DNA from: Rhabdornis inornatus | Taxonomy: Eukaryota > Chordata > Aves > Passeriformes > Rhabdornithidae | Length of the DNA: 64,000 nucleotides | Reading direction: 5' to 3' | Assembly (NCBI GenBank): GCA_013397075.1 | Contig: VWZS01001992.1 | Span: 642,358 to 706,357, forward strand | Shown: one piece after another, positions 1-12,900 of the stretch | How the letters are laid out: every line of letters starts with the position of its first letter | Numbering within the stretch: the stretch's first letter is position 1 | The notes under the pieces: model-generated | The model's input: only the letters and a program-made list of their open reading frames with translations | Database searches by the model: none | What the model was told of the DNA's origin: nothing | Program-made: the position numbers and the translations under genes

Positions 1-3000
1 TTGGGAGGATGCTGCTATGAAATAAATTCTTGAGCAGTGGATGGGTTATTATGAAAAATACTTTTCCATAAGGACCCATAATTTTAGAAAGCACTATCCC
101 TGAGAATAATAATGTGCCGTGGTTGGTATATGATTTCCTTTTAACTCTCAATATTCAGATCTTATTTTGTGAAATTACAAAACCTTTCCAGGTAATTTTT
201 CCCTTTCAGAGCCCAGCCAGATCCGAACGGAAAGCTCGATTAAAGTGCTGATAAGAGCATTTACGTGCACTTAGGATCAGTGCCTCTTTGTAAGCTGTGA
301 GAGAAAATAGATGAGTGTTGCTGTTTTCTGCTTTTATTAATGAGCTGTTTATCTCAGTCTCCGTGCTGCAGGACTCGGGTGGAGCTGTCATTTCTTTCTG
401 CTCATCAGAACTGCTGGATACAATGGGAATGTGAGATTAAGGACAGGCTAAATACCGAAATAGGAGCAATGTGACTGTACCTATCCTCGCTTGGGGCAGT
501 CTGTGTTTGTAAGGCTGCTGTCAGGATTTACAAGTTTTAGGCAGTTGGATATTTGACTCCCTAGAAACCAAGTACATGCCATAAATGAGTATGAATGTTT
601 CTTCTGAAAAATCACTGAAAATAGCTGAATGTTCCAGATGAAATTGTAATAAACGCTGGAGCATCAGTTTATAGAGCCAGCTGCCTATGGAGACACTTCT
701 GACAGACTTCCAGATGTGAGTGGTATGCTAAAGCTCTAAACCCCAAAGATTTTATCCATTTTGTAATGTTTTGGATTGTCTCACTCCCACAAAATTTCCT
801 CCTTGGAATTCCACTGAGTGTGTAAACTCAATAGTAATTAATGGCAATTTACTCCCCGTGGAGTTCTTGAACTTCTTCAAAGTATTTTCTACTACCAATT
901 TCCCTTGAAAATCTGCAAATTTTTTATGGTCTTGTGGAATGTGTAACCTTCATTTGTTACACTTTTGCTGGTTTTGAAAAAAACATGTGTTTGCATAGTG
1001 ACCAAGGACAAGATTTTATATGGCTTTAAATTGACCTCAAAATGCTAAATTCCTGAGCACAAATAAAAGTGAATCAGTCTTTCAGTTCTCTCCTTAAGTG
1101 GTGATAAGTTTCTAGATTAAGCTTTTGGAGAAAAATATAAAAATTAGAAATGCGCAAGACCAGCCTTGTACGGAATCCCTAATAAGAATGGATAGCATTT
1201 GCTCTTTGCATAGGTTCTCCTGCCTGGCTAGATCAGTGCACAAGTATTTTACAGGGGAAAAGCTCAGCTGGGAGGGTATAAACTGTGAATGGACAAGCAA
1301 ATGAGATGTGTGGGTACATCCAGATTTGCTGACAGCCTGGCAGTGCCATGTGCTGGGAAGATCTTGGGTTAAACAACCAGAGGTGTATAGTTTTTGCCAT
1401 GTTTTCACAGGATGGTTGTGTCTGCTTACACAGATAAATACTGAGAGTCAGAATCTTTCCATCCCCAGCAGCAGTGGCCACAGCAGCCCCGAGGTCCTGG
1501 ATCCCTTGATTTATTTGATTTCTCTCTTGCTTCAGATTGCTGGTGCCTTACTCATCTCCTGGGCCGTGCTGTGTGGTTGTTGTTATGACAACTGTGCAGT
1601 TTGCTCCTAGCACTGCTTTACTTCTGGAGTGTTAAAATCTGGGACACCTTGGGAAAAGGTGACAATCCTTATCCCCAACTGTGCTAGCCCTCACACAGAC
1701 ACACTGTCTCCAAACTCTCTTGTGCTTTAAACAAGTTTTCTTCCTGTGCAATGTGAATATCTGAGAGGTCTATTGAGGCATATTGAGAAAGCTATTTAGT
1801 AGCAGCTTGGGCTTTCTGTGCTTTTATGAACCAGTTATGAGACCAGAATAGGTAAGAGCATAAATCCATGTCACAGTTTGTCGTGCAATTGTTTCCCTGC
1901 GTAGACAAGCACTCTGCATTGAGGAAAGTTGCAGGATTGGCAGTGTTCTTGGCCTTGAGTAGCTGCCAAAGCATGAAGGAGCTAGGATGTATCAACCTGT
2001 TGCAGAAAGCTGGAGAGAAGCTCATCCTTCACCTGCTTTATGCCATCATCTCTTTACTGGGGTTTGCTGATGTGTTGGCCAAGTGTCACAATGGTTTACA
2101 GCTTTCAGAAATGCTGCTAGAGGGAAATGTATATCCAGCAGGATTCTGCCTCGTGCCTTATCCTCTTCTGCTGTCATGGCTTGGAGAACGTGAGACAAAA
2201 ACCCCACAGTGAGTGTGGAGCTTGGCCCCATCTGACATAATGAAATTCATCTTCCTGGGCCATCAGGCTTGATTATAAATACTTTGACTTATGCTCAGAA
2301 AAGTTGGTGACAGCTTCAGAATCCTTTGAGTCTTGTTTTTGTTGTAGCTGCTGTAGTGAGCTGCTTTCCCTCTGCCCAGGGCCAGCAGGCAAGTTAGAGC
2401 TGCTCTGCTGTAGCCTTGCCTGTGAACACCCGAGGAGAACGGGAAGCAGGGAGGGAGAAAGGCTGATGGGAGGGAGGGCCAGGAGACACAGAGAATTCTT
2501 TTCTAGCAAGGGATTTTTATTAGGTCCCAAGATTGCATTTAGAACAAACCTAGTGTCATGTTCTTCTGTGAGAGGCTGAGACACGTCCCAGGGTGATCCT
2601 GGGGCAGTTTCCAGACTCACAGCACAGGTGAGCAGCTCTTGGAGCTGTTCTCTGCTCACACCCTGGGCTCTGAGAGCCAGGAGCTGAACCCCAGGCAGGG
2701 CAGTTACACAACATAATGCTGAACCTCCCAGCAGAGGGGTTTGATCTGGAAACACAGTAAATGCATTTTACACCTTTCCTAAAAAGAAGTGAAATGAGCA
2801 ATTGTTGTTGTTTGACAGAGCGAAATGGAAACAGGTTGTTAAATATTTGCATTAGGTGCAAACCCAGTGCTGCTCCGTTCCAGAAGAGTCTTAGTCTCTG
2901 CCATTCACTCTGTAGGCCAGGCCATGACTCTTGTAGCAATTCCGAATCACCATCCAAAGAATTAGAAAGTGTCATGATCTAATAATGATCTTAACAAGCT

Positions 3001-4039
3001 GCTATATATCTGCAAACAAAAGAAGAAACCACAGAAGAATTCATTTGGAACGTTTTTTCAGATGAACGATATTGCCGTTTGCTTGAACACAAATTATTAC
3101 AAATTCTGAAGCAATAAAGAAGAAATTAATTGGTTTTGTAATCTTTTTGTTTTCCTCTGTCAATTAAAATTTGTTCCATTGTATTGCTCAGTGTCTAACT
3201 AATTGCATTTCTTGTGGGGATAAGAAAAGAATCAGTGAAGAAAATATGGAGAAAGACACAATACAGTTTCATCTATTCCAATTCTGAGACTCCCTCCTGA
3301 ATCTCAGAGAAAATGAGGAGATCCTTTTCCCACCTTCGTGCCTGATTTAAGGGCATCAGACAAATTCTGCAAAATTGAAATGAACTATTTTTCATAGCTT
3401 TGGGAGTCTTGGAGCCATGTTCTTGTCAAAACCTGAACTTTTCTTACAGCTTCCAAGAGGTGCCCCAACAGTGAAGGGAATGTGTTCAAAGCTGGGTCTT
3501 CTTCCTGACCTGAATAAAGGAATAAAGCCACCAATCTCATCCTTTCATTTCTATTTTGTCTGTTTCCCCCCTTCCCCTATGAATGTGTAAACTCATAAAT
3601 GATTTTGGGACATCGAGAGCTGAACTTTCATTTGAATTTACGATTAGCCAGCTGTGGAAAAGACTAAAATTTAACAGGAGATGAGATAGTTTGTGTTCCT
3701 ATGAGTACACAAGGTTTGTTTCTCACTTCTCAGCCACTGTAAACTCTTTGTGGAGGTATTTTCCACTTCTCTATTTTGAATTGTAGTAAAATGGAAAATA
3801 TTTGAAATATGTCTTAAATTTTCAGTGGCTCCTATTATAAGCAGAAAAAAGGGGAAATAAAACTACTTGCTCAAGAAAGACTCAGAAGAACAGACCAGGC
3901 CTGCCACTGATTTTCTTTCTGAGAACAGGACTAAATTCTTATTTCCCATAAGACTTAAAGCCTTTTAACATGACCTTTATTTTGTGTTTTATGAAAGTCA
4001 ATGGACTTTACTTTTATCGAAGCCCTACCTTTTTATCTC
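1..4039. other. Noncoding unique DNA, no gene recognised
   Basis: No open frame here resembles a known protein, and the frames that exist are short and overlap on both strands. The sequence leans AT-rich with very few CpGs, as expected of vertebrate intergenic or intronic DNA. Around 2990-3230 there is a run of homeodomain-type AT-rich words (ATTAATTGG, CAATTAAAA, TAATTGCAT) in otherwise complex sequence, the texture of a conserved noncoding element; only an alignment could confirm this. I see no repeat element I can name. Confidence 0.6.
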
Positions 4040-4090
4040 TTCAGTAGAAAAAAACAAAGAACAAAAAAAAAACCAACCAAAAAACCCCCC
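4040..4090. repeat. A-rich low-complexity tract grading into CCAACC and a C-run
   Basis: The tract is almost entirely A with interspersed C, and ends in a run of seven or so C bases. Such tracts can be the decayed tail of a retroposed sequence, but no body of a retroelement is recognisable next to it, so I call it only low complexity. Confidence 0.6.
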
Positions 4091-4582
4091 TGCCCTCCAG
4101 TGGCTCTCCTTCTACCATGAAGGAGTCTAATTGTGACATTTAGGTTTATAAATGTGCTTAATAGTGGAGCAAATTGATAATTTAACTTAAACTTCTGTGG
4201 ATAAGCTCTTTCATCTTATGCATAAAACTGGGGAGACTTTTTAAAGGAAACAATATGAAGATGCATCCTAAAACTCCATTCATCATTTCAGTTAACTCCA
4301 ATAGTCAGTATGATTCTGTGTTTTTTATCTTAGGAGAATAATAAAACAGAGTTAAATGTATATTTTTATTGTCTAACATTATTTTAAAATTTGCTTTCTG
4401 GCATCAGTCAAACATGCTGTGTGTTTGTTATTCAAGCTCAAACACTTTCTTATTGTTTTGTTCACTTGTTACAACACAGCTGTGCCTCTTGGGTGTCCAG
4501 ACAGCTTCCCAGCTTGCTCTGGTGCAGGAGCATTTGCTCTCTGGGATCTCAAGGTGTCCTTCTCCCCTGAGTTCTCTGACTG

Positions 4583-4681
4583 ACCTGCAGGTGACAGGAG
4601 GGACTGGAGGTGACTGGTGTCCACGTACCTGCAGGTGAGTGGAGTGTACCTGCAGGTGATTTTCTGTGTACCTGGAGGTGA
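4583..4681. repeat. Short minisatellite with repeated ACCTGCAGGTGA core
   Basis: The 12-base core ACCTGCAGGTGA occurs exactly at 4583, 4627 and 4648, with a one-mismatch copy (ACCTGGAGGTGA) at 4670; spacings are 44, 21 and 22 bases, so the period is about 22 with one copy apparently degenerated (an ACTGGAGGTGA remnant lies at 4603). Each exact core holds a 10-bp palindrome ACCTGCAGGT and a CAGGTG E-box of the kind bound by ZEB, SNAI and TCF3/4 family proteins. The repeat itself is seen directly; binding is only inferred. Confidence 0.7.
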
Positions 4682-7600
4682 CCTGTCCTCTGCACACACA
4701 AATGGCTGCTCCTGCCTCCTGGCTGCAGCCTGGGCAGCGAGTGCTGGAGGCTGAACGTTGCCTTCCCTGGCCAGCTTTGTCACGGTGACAAAAAGCCAGG
4801 GGGCTTTTGCTTTCATGGAACAAACCTGTTGCGGTCCCTGGCAGTGCCCCCAGCCCCGGTGGGAGGTGTGCTTGGGACAGCTGGCATTGGTGCCATCCCA
4901 GAGACCTTTCCAGGCCCCACACCGAGCCTGGCAGGTGGCCCTGGCACAGGTGGTGTCACCAGCCCAGCCAGGAGGAGTTTCTCTGGCTCTCACCTAAGCA
5001 TGGCCGTGGGGAATGTCTGTGGGCTGCTGGACAGCAGCACAGCGTTTGTATTGAACCACTGGGTTGAAAATGTGAGAGAGAGCAGTGTGTGCTGCAGGAG
5101 AGATCAGTGCTGTGGGTAGATTGTAGCTTGCAATCAAAAAAGGAATTTGATATAAAAAAGAATAACATAAATTTCACTGAACAAAGAGCAAATCTGAATG
5201 GAATCCCAACTCATTGCAGATGTGCTGTTTCTGACTGCTCAGAACTGGGAAATGTGCATTTGAAAGTGATGCTTGGATTTGGTATAAACTGTTTATGAAC
5301 TGCTCTGCTTGTTTTATACTAAAATCTATTTAACCTCACAATGCACAATGTTACAATACTCATTTTCCAAGAGAAAAAGCTGCTCAGCTTTCCTTTGGCA
5401 TTTTCTCAGATTGTTTGAGGGTGTGTAGCTGTGGTTGCATGTGCCCTTTTCTTCAATCTGTCTATCTGTTCTAAAGTCATTGGGTGCTCCAAATGATGTG
5501 GGGATTGATTCAGTACAAAACTATTTGGGGGGTTAAAATAAGGAGGGACTGAAATCACTGGTAAGCAGGAAAAGCAGAAAGGTTGTGGGCCAAGGCTGCC
5601 TTCCTAGCTGTAAGGGATTCCAGACACGTCACTGGCAGATTTCCTGAAGGCTGCTTAGCCCCAAAGCTCACAGATCCTGAAAGGAACAGAAAATAGCACA
5701 AATGGCTTTACTATTCCCTCTGGGAATGCAGTGACCCCCTCAGCCACAGCCCACCTGCCTGCTGAGCGTCCCCAGTCTGGCCTGGCAAGGACCTTCTTTG
5801 TCTGCTTACAAATGCATTGGTTGTGTTTTGCAGCTCCACCTGCCACTCAGAAGACCCCTTGTATCCAGTTCTCCTCTGGGTTTGGAGGTAAGGGTGCAAT
5901 TTCTGACCCTGTGTGGGAGAAGATCAAACTTACATGGAGTTTCATTCAATGAACACGTGGTAAGTTTCCTGCTGAGTAACTCTGTGTTAACAAGCAGTTG
6001 CTTAGGCTCATTTCTGAGCTCTGTATTCCAAGCATCCTGTGATTCAGAGGAGAAAGACTTTGTCGTATGTTCTCCCTTGCTAATTGAATTTCTGAGCTTC
6101 ACATATTTAATATCCTAACACTGTGAAGGAAGGGTAAAAAACCCCCACCTTCCAACACTGTGTACTAAATTAGAGAAACTAAAGCAATACCATAGTCGTG
6201 TAGTAGAAAAAATTAAAGAATACACAGGAGCCTTGGAGAGATGAAAATTCATGTTGCTTTCAGCAGCATATGGATGACCAGTAAGGCAAAACAGGGCACA
6301 TTTCCTTTGCTAGCAGCATGTTTTAGAAAAGCCTAACCATCCTGCAGAAATTAAGAAGAAATCCTTAAAGTTGAGGTGGATTTGGCTGATGGAAAGGTCA
6401 GTTGCAATTCAGTCTGGGCTCTAGAAAAGTGATGGATGAGATTAGAAAGTTTTCTGACACATTTATGAATGAAAAAGTTAAAATGTAAAAGTTAAAAAGT
6501 TAAAAGGGAACATACACATTGGCTCTCCCAGTTCCAGTTGCAGCCTGTGTGCTGGGTGTGTGTGTGGGTCCCTCAGCAGGTGTCCTGACCAGCTAAGGTG
6601 AGCCTTGCCTCCTCCATGCCTGGGATTTCCAAGGCATCCAGCATTCAGGGAAGTGGAACACTCATACCAGCATCCAGGAAGTAAATTTAGAAATAGAGTT
6701 CTGCATCTCACTATGGGCAAATCCAAACTCATTCCTCCTCAGGAAGAGCAGCATGGTGTTACAGGTGAGTGCAGGGCCAACCTCTCAGCAATGAGCTTTT
6801 TTTGGAGGCTTAGCTGCCAGTCCTTGTTTCAGTTTTCATCTGACTCTGCTGAAAATGTCCAGGTGCAGAACCCAGCCCCGAGGGATGGTGGTTATGTTAT
6901 TCTGACTGGCAGTCTCCAGTTGTTTTCAGAATTCACAATTCGTGAGAAAGGAGAATGAACAATGTCCACTAAATCAATTTGCAGTATGTAATGATGGTCT
7001 ATAATTAAGTGATGATCGCTTTTTAAACTACAGACCTTATAAGAGCCTGACCTTTCAGAATTCAAGGCCTAAACTAAAAGGGATTTACAGAAGTATTTTT
7101 TATGTAACCATTATTTAAATCTTCCACTCTGTAATTAAATTTTGTCTCTTTGCAAAGGAGAATGAACTGTTCCTGAAAAAGCTTCTCATATGCTGAGCAG
7201 TATAATTAGAGAACTAGTTCTGCAAATGCCACACAAAAATGACCTTTAATGAAGCAATATCAAATGAAAAAGCTATTAAAAAGCTCTGCAGCTTGAAGAA
7301 TAGCTAAAAGTTGAATTATTGAAGTGGGTCCTGAGCCTTCTGCTGTTCAGATCCCCCATGTGGGCTCCTTCTTGTGTGTAACAGAGATGGGATGAGAACA
7401 AATAGTCATGTGGTGTACTTGGCACAGGAAATTGTGTAAGAGCTCGTGAAGGAAGAATTTCACTTTGTGCCACCAGTGGCTGCAGAAAGGTGCCATGATC
7501 TGTTGCCTACAGGGGCTGTGAAGAAGTAGTTTGTCTTGAATGACAATCCCCATTGAAATGACTTCTCTTGGTGTTTTATCTCAGGGATTTAAAAGCATTT

Positions 7601-9821
7601 CTCATAGGTCAAAGCACAAGATACAATTTTGAAAACAAATCGCAGCATCAAAAATCATGTTGTGAAACACAGATAATATAAGACTCTCAAACTTTTTTGT
7701 TGGTCATTGCAGTTTGTCCTTTTTCACATTTACTATGTGTCTAAAGAATTACCACAGACCAGGCTGATTTTTCCTTAAAGTCTGACTCTATGTATGTGGA
7801 AATATTATTGGGAGGGGAGAAAAAAGAGATCAAATTCACAAATATTTCAGTGTCCTCTGCAATGTTTTTAACATTATTGCCTGAAAAGGCACGTAGCAGG
7901 GAGTGTGTTACAGGGTGGTTATGGCTTGTTAGGGGTATGAGCACACACCAAGAGGCGGTGACAGACCCTTTCCATAGCTGCTCAGTCCGTGGCTCTGGTT
8001 TTCCTGGGCAAAGGCTGAGCTGTGGCTGCATCAGCCTGCCATATGTCCTGCACTGAAAGCAGGGAGAGCTTCCTCCCACGGGCACTGCCAGGGGACGCAG
8101 TGGCAGGTGACAGCGTGTGCCAGCCGAGCTCTGCTCAGAGGAGCCGCCTCTCCCCGACTCCCGAGCGAAATGCTAACGACCTTTCCAAGAGAAATCTGCC
8201 ATTTCTGATTCATGCTGCAACGTGGGATGGAAGTTTTTAGATTGCAATTTTCTTTCGTTCTGGAAGAGTTTACTGGGGAGAAAAGCACTGCTGGTCTGTC
8301 AGAGTCCTCAGACACTTCATGCAGGAAGCTGGCACCAGAAGTTTATCTCACAATGTTGAAGTTTGTGATGATTCATACTGCAGAAGTAGTTAATTTTTTT
8401 TCCTCCAGATTTCTGCCAAATTGCACTTCTGTGCTAGGGCTCCTCTCATTTCTAACATCACAGCAGGGTTTCAGTTGTCTGCCCTACCCAGAGGTAGTAC
8501 TGGTGTCCTTTTTGTCCTCACAGAGAGGAGTGCCACAAGTGACGAGTCTCCAGGGTTTGGGGAAGATCTGGTGTCCTGCTCTGGCACAGATTTTCTGTCT
8601 GGCCTTCAGCAAGTCTGCTACCATGTCTGTGTTTTACTGTCTGTCTGTGTCCAGCTCCCTCAGAAGTGAGAGGGTTATCCACACAAGTGCCTTGCAAGGT
8701 TTTAGGACAGCATGTGCTGGAATTTCCAGAAGGAGCCCTGGGAGGTTTCATCCTCTGTCCATGCAGTGCTTGGTGCTTTTGAGAGCTCTTGGCCCCAGCT
8801 GCTGTGAGCTGTGTAAGCACTGTGGTACCAACTGGATGGTTTCCTGCAGGCTAGGATTCCTTTTCCTGTGTAAAAATAGAGTATTCAGTATCCGAGCTGC
8901 CCTCAAATCGAAGGGAAAGTTTTCTGTTCCTCCCCACTGCCCAAGGTAAGGTGGGCACTGCCAGCAAGTAACAAATCCACCTTTGCTAATGTGTTTGGGT
9001 CAAGGAATTGTTCACAGACCCAGAGCCTAAATTCCTTCTACACCTTGACCTGTTTCATCAGTACCAGGAGACCATCAAAAATGATGTGACAGTAAATGGC
9101 TTCAGCCAACAAGCTGTCATGCAAAATGTATTTCAATGGTTGCTGAAATGCATTTCTCCTTAGCTGTACACTTAGCTGGCAGTGTTTTATTTAATCTTAT
9201 TTACCTCTATTTACTTGATCCAGTAGTGTAAAAGCAAAGCACGTTATGGAGGGAATAGATTTTGTTTGTTTGTTTTTTAAATGAGGAGGTTTTTTTGCCT
9301 CTTTAGTCTTGTTTACTTTGAGTCAGTGAATTAGTCAAAAAGGCTGTGCCTCTAAGTGCCTGGGTTGTCCCATTCAGATTCTGGGGTTTGAAGCCAGACA
9401 ATTGCTCCCTTCCTTTTCCAAATGCAGGCCACAAGCACTGGAGCTGTGTGTTTGGGGGAGCTGGCTGCCCTCGAGCTCCTGAGCACTTCAGTGTGTCCTT
9501 GCACATGGAGCAGAGCCAGCAATCAGCCCCAGAGCTGGTGCAGCCAGCCTCCAGTGCTGCACAGCTTCCCACTCTGACACATGTCACTGGCTTTGCTGCG
9601 TGTTTGGGGAGCTCTGCACCCAGCCAAACAAGATGCTGTGCTGCCTTTAGATGTTGGGAGAGACACTGGAACAGATCCCTGACTCACGGTGGTAATTTTC
9701 TCCTGTTTCCTCCCTCAGCCTTTGTTTGCCGACTCCTTGAGGGTGGGCTTCTGCTTTGATGTTTTATTGTCTCTCAAATCACTGGTTTTACTTTTAGCAC
9801 CGGTAATTTTTGGAGTGCTTT

Positions 9822-9848
9822 AGAGGGAGGGGGGAAGGGAGAAAAAAA
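9822..9848 (+). repeat. Homopurine tract
   Basis: Twenty-seven consecutive purines, G-rich in the left half and A-rich in the right half. Tracts of this type can in principle form triplex structures, but this one is short and lacks mirror symmetry over most of its length. It sits directly left of an AT-rich block carrying an RFX-like motif. Confidence 0.6.
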
Positions 9849-9911
9849 TAGATGTAGTAATTATTAATGTATTTGGTTGGATTATGAAGTCTCAAAGCTC
9901 ATTAAAAATGA

Positions 9912-9925
9912 GAAACCATGGCAAC
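9912..9925 (+). promoter_or_regulatory. RFX X-box-like motif
   Basis: The sequence GAAACCATGGCAAC matches the RFX family X-box consensus GTTRCCATGGYAAC at 12 of 14 positions, with both differences in the left arm; the right half-site is intact. It lies in an AT-rich block (about 9840-10110) with the look of a conserved noncoding element. A single motif match is weak evidence of function. Confidence 0.3.
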
Positions 9926-12900
9926 CTCGACAATCCCTCCTACACATATTATATCTACCTAACAATGTGCAAAGTACATTTAGTGAAGAGAATAAAGCAT
10001 AAAGAAAGGGGAAGAAAAAGCATTCACTTTTTATATTACTATTTTTAATTCTCAGCTCCTGCATACCAACACACTTGTGCTGGGAGCCCTTCGAACTCTT
10101 CCACATGAAAAATAATTAACTGATTATTGGATCTCTTCTCAGTATTGTTCTTTATCCTCCCGGGATTTATTGTGGTGCATTTTCAGTAAAGGACAGATTT
10201 TATGGGAGGTTGGTAGCTGAAGACAAAAAATGTTTCTTTGGTCTTGTCCCCTCCTGAGGCACTGGGAGTTTGGGGCAGTCCTGCCTCTCATTGACTCTGT
10301 GGGTCACAGGTATAAATCTGACATCAGTGCTAGTCATCTATCAAAAGAAAGGTGAAATTGCAGCTCTCTTAAGATCAGTTAAAGGATTTTAGAGAATACT
10401 GGGTCTTACATCTTATTATGCCTATTTTCTGTTTTAAAATACAGAACATTTGCATCTGAAACTTAATTAAAGCTGTTATAGCAGTTTGTGTGGACCTGAA
10501 GATAAGAGATAAAGCAAAAGCCCAGAGGCTGTGACCTCCATCAGGCTTTCCTGATAAAGATTTTTCCTTTTCTGTGTCTGCATTGATGCAGGATGTTTTG
10601 GTAAAAACTTGGAATAATGACCCTGACATCACACTTGAGCTGCACTGGCCTTCTCAGGAAGTTCTTCCTGTATTGCAGCTCTTCAAAAGGCACACTTGCC
10701 ATAAGGGTCATTCATTCCAAGCTTATCCACCTTTCCTACACAGAGAGCCTGAATTCAGATTTTTCTGTTTAGTAGCACATTAGAATGAAATCCTGATGAA
10801 TGAGACCCAGGAACTGAATACTCTAAAAAAGAGCTTCTGGCTGAGCTCTCTGCCCCCTGAATGAGCTGTTCCAGAATGGAGCTATCAGCGTGGCTGTGGC
10901 AGGGTGGGCACATGGAGGGCTCTGGGGAGGGCAGTGTGGCACAGCAGGCAGTGGCCCTGTGGTGCAGCAGCAGCTGGAAGGTTCTTGCTCTCCAAAGAGG
11001 ATGTAACCAGCTGGAAGGTTCTGCTTTCCTCCTTTTCCTCGGTCATCTGCAGTGCCCTGACAGGACAGGATAGCTTAGAGCTGTAGGAGTTCCCCAGGAG
11101 TCAATAAATCCTGCAGAAGGAAAGATGCTGGGACCCCCTCAAAGGCATTTGAGGTCACTTGCACTGCAGGGGTGAAAATTCCTTACGAACAGGTGGGATT
11201 TACAGCTCCCAGGTAATCTCTGTAGATAGGCATACATTGTTGTGGGTGAGTATGAGAGTATTCATTTAAACACACAGCAAGGGCAGAACCTTTATTCAAC
11301 CAGTACTGGTTAGCTGACTCTTGGAGTCTCCTGGTAGGAAAGGAAAGAGCTCCTGGTGCCTGGAGAACTCTCCAAGGAGAATGGATCAGACAGCACTCGG
11401 TGTGGGAGTACCGAGTGTGCTCACAGTACATGCAGTACCAAACTGAAATAGCACGTTTAGCACCCTGGAGACTGCCTGGGGACACTGATGCTTTCTGTGC
11501 TTTCTTTGCAGTGAAAAATAATATTATTTGTTTCGGCAGAAGGCTATTTTTACATTGAGGTGGTGTAACAACCTGGGGCTAAAGGAACCTGTAGGTTAGC
11601 ACAGCCACAGGGTCTGAGAGGATGTGGAAATGGATTAGAGAGCTTCTGAGGGACTGTTTTCCCAAATGCTATGCATAAGGAATTAAGAATCCCAAGTCCA
11701 AGGTTAATTAATTTTATTTATCTAACGTGCCATATGCACGCTGTGCTCATGGCAACAGTGTATGAAATTCAGGGGTACAGTAAGAGGCAGTTTAGCACCA
11801 GGGAGCTGAGCATTAATGACCTGCTCCCCCATGCAGGCCATTACAGCACCTGGGTTTTTTGGTTTTTTTGGGCATAAAACCCACAAAGGGATAGAAACTG
11901 AAGAGATTTTTACCTCTGTGTGAATTTATAAAATCTGATCATTATTGCTTCCTTAATGGTTTGTTTTTAGCAAAACTCACTATTGCTTTAGCAAAAGTCA
12001 CTGTGGCTTTTCAAGGAAGGATGAATTCTGCTGGTTTTCTTGCCAGCTTCTTAGGAATGTCATGTTCTGTTCCTTTGCTGAGGGAATAATACCAAAATCA
12101 TAAGGGTTAGCTGTAACTGGAACAATGAGGAAAAAGGGATGGCATATTTGGGATAATAATATTAGAGAATAAGGATGTTGCTGTTCCAGTGTGTGTGTAG
12201 TCCATGATCACCAGTATTTGGAGTGATTTGAGAGACTGTGGCTTAGACTGGAGACAGATCCTCACCAGAAAAGGATGAGTTGCTGATGATTGATGCAGAA
12301 GTTGTGCATCTGATAGTTACATCCTCTGCAGTGTGCTTTTTACTGACTGGCCCAACTTTTTGATTGTGTAAGCCATTATAATTCTCATTATTATTGAACT
12401 ACGTAACCCATCTTGATTTTTACATTTGAAAAATTCTTCAGCTCGGTGGTCTGTACAGTGAGAAATAGCCCAGGCTGACTGCACCTCATTTGGGGATGTC
12501 TTTCCAGTCCTCAACTTTCAGCATGTGAGCTTCAGGGCTGTCCAGGAGCCGCTTGCTTCCCTTTTGCAAGAGCTATCACTGCTTTCTTAGCTGCAGTTTC
12601 TTCTCTGCCTTAAGCATACTCTGTATTCTGAACTGAGATTTAAGCTGAAGCAATTATTTCTGCTGGTATTTTGCATGGTGAATGATTGATGTGTATATTG
12701 GATTGGTAAGATTTCTTGTCTTATTTTCAATCCTTATTACTCCTGCATCTTCTCTGGTTTTATAATCATAGTTCTTACTTTCTATAGCAACACTAAGCTC
12801 CTTGGTGGAAGAGTCAATTCACGCTGAGTCCTGGATGGATTCTCTGGCTGTTGAAGCCAGGTAGGCTTCAAAGATTTAATTTACCATCACAACTCTGCCT

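Noticed and set aside
991..1000. TTGCATAGTG resembles the 5' part of miR-153
   Set aside because: Only about nine bases agree, and the flanks do not form the precursor hairpin or contain a matching opposite arm.
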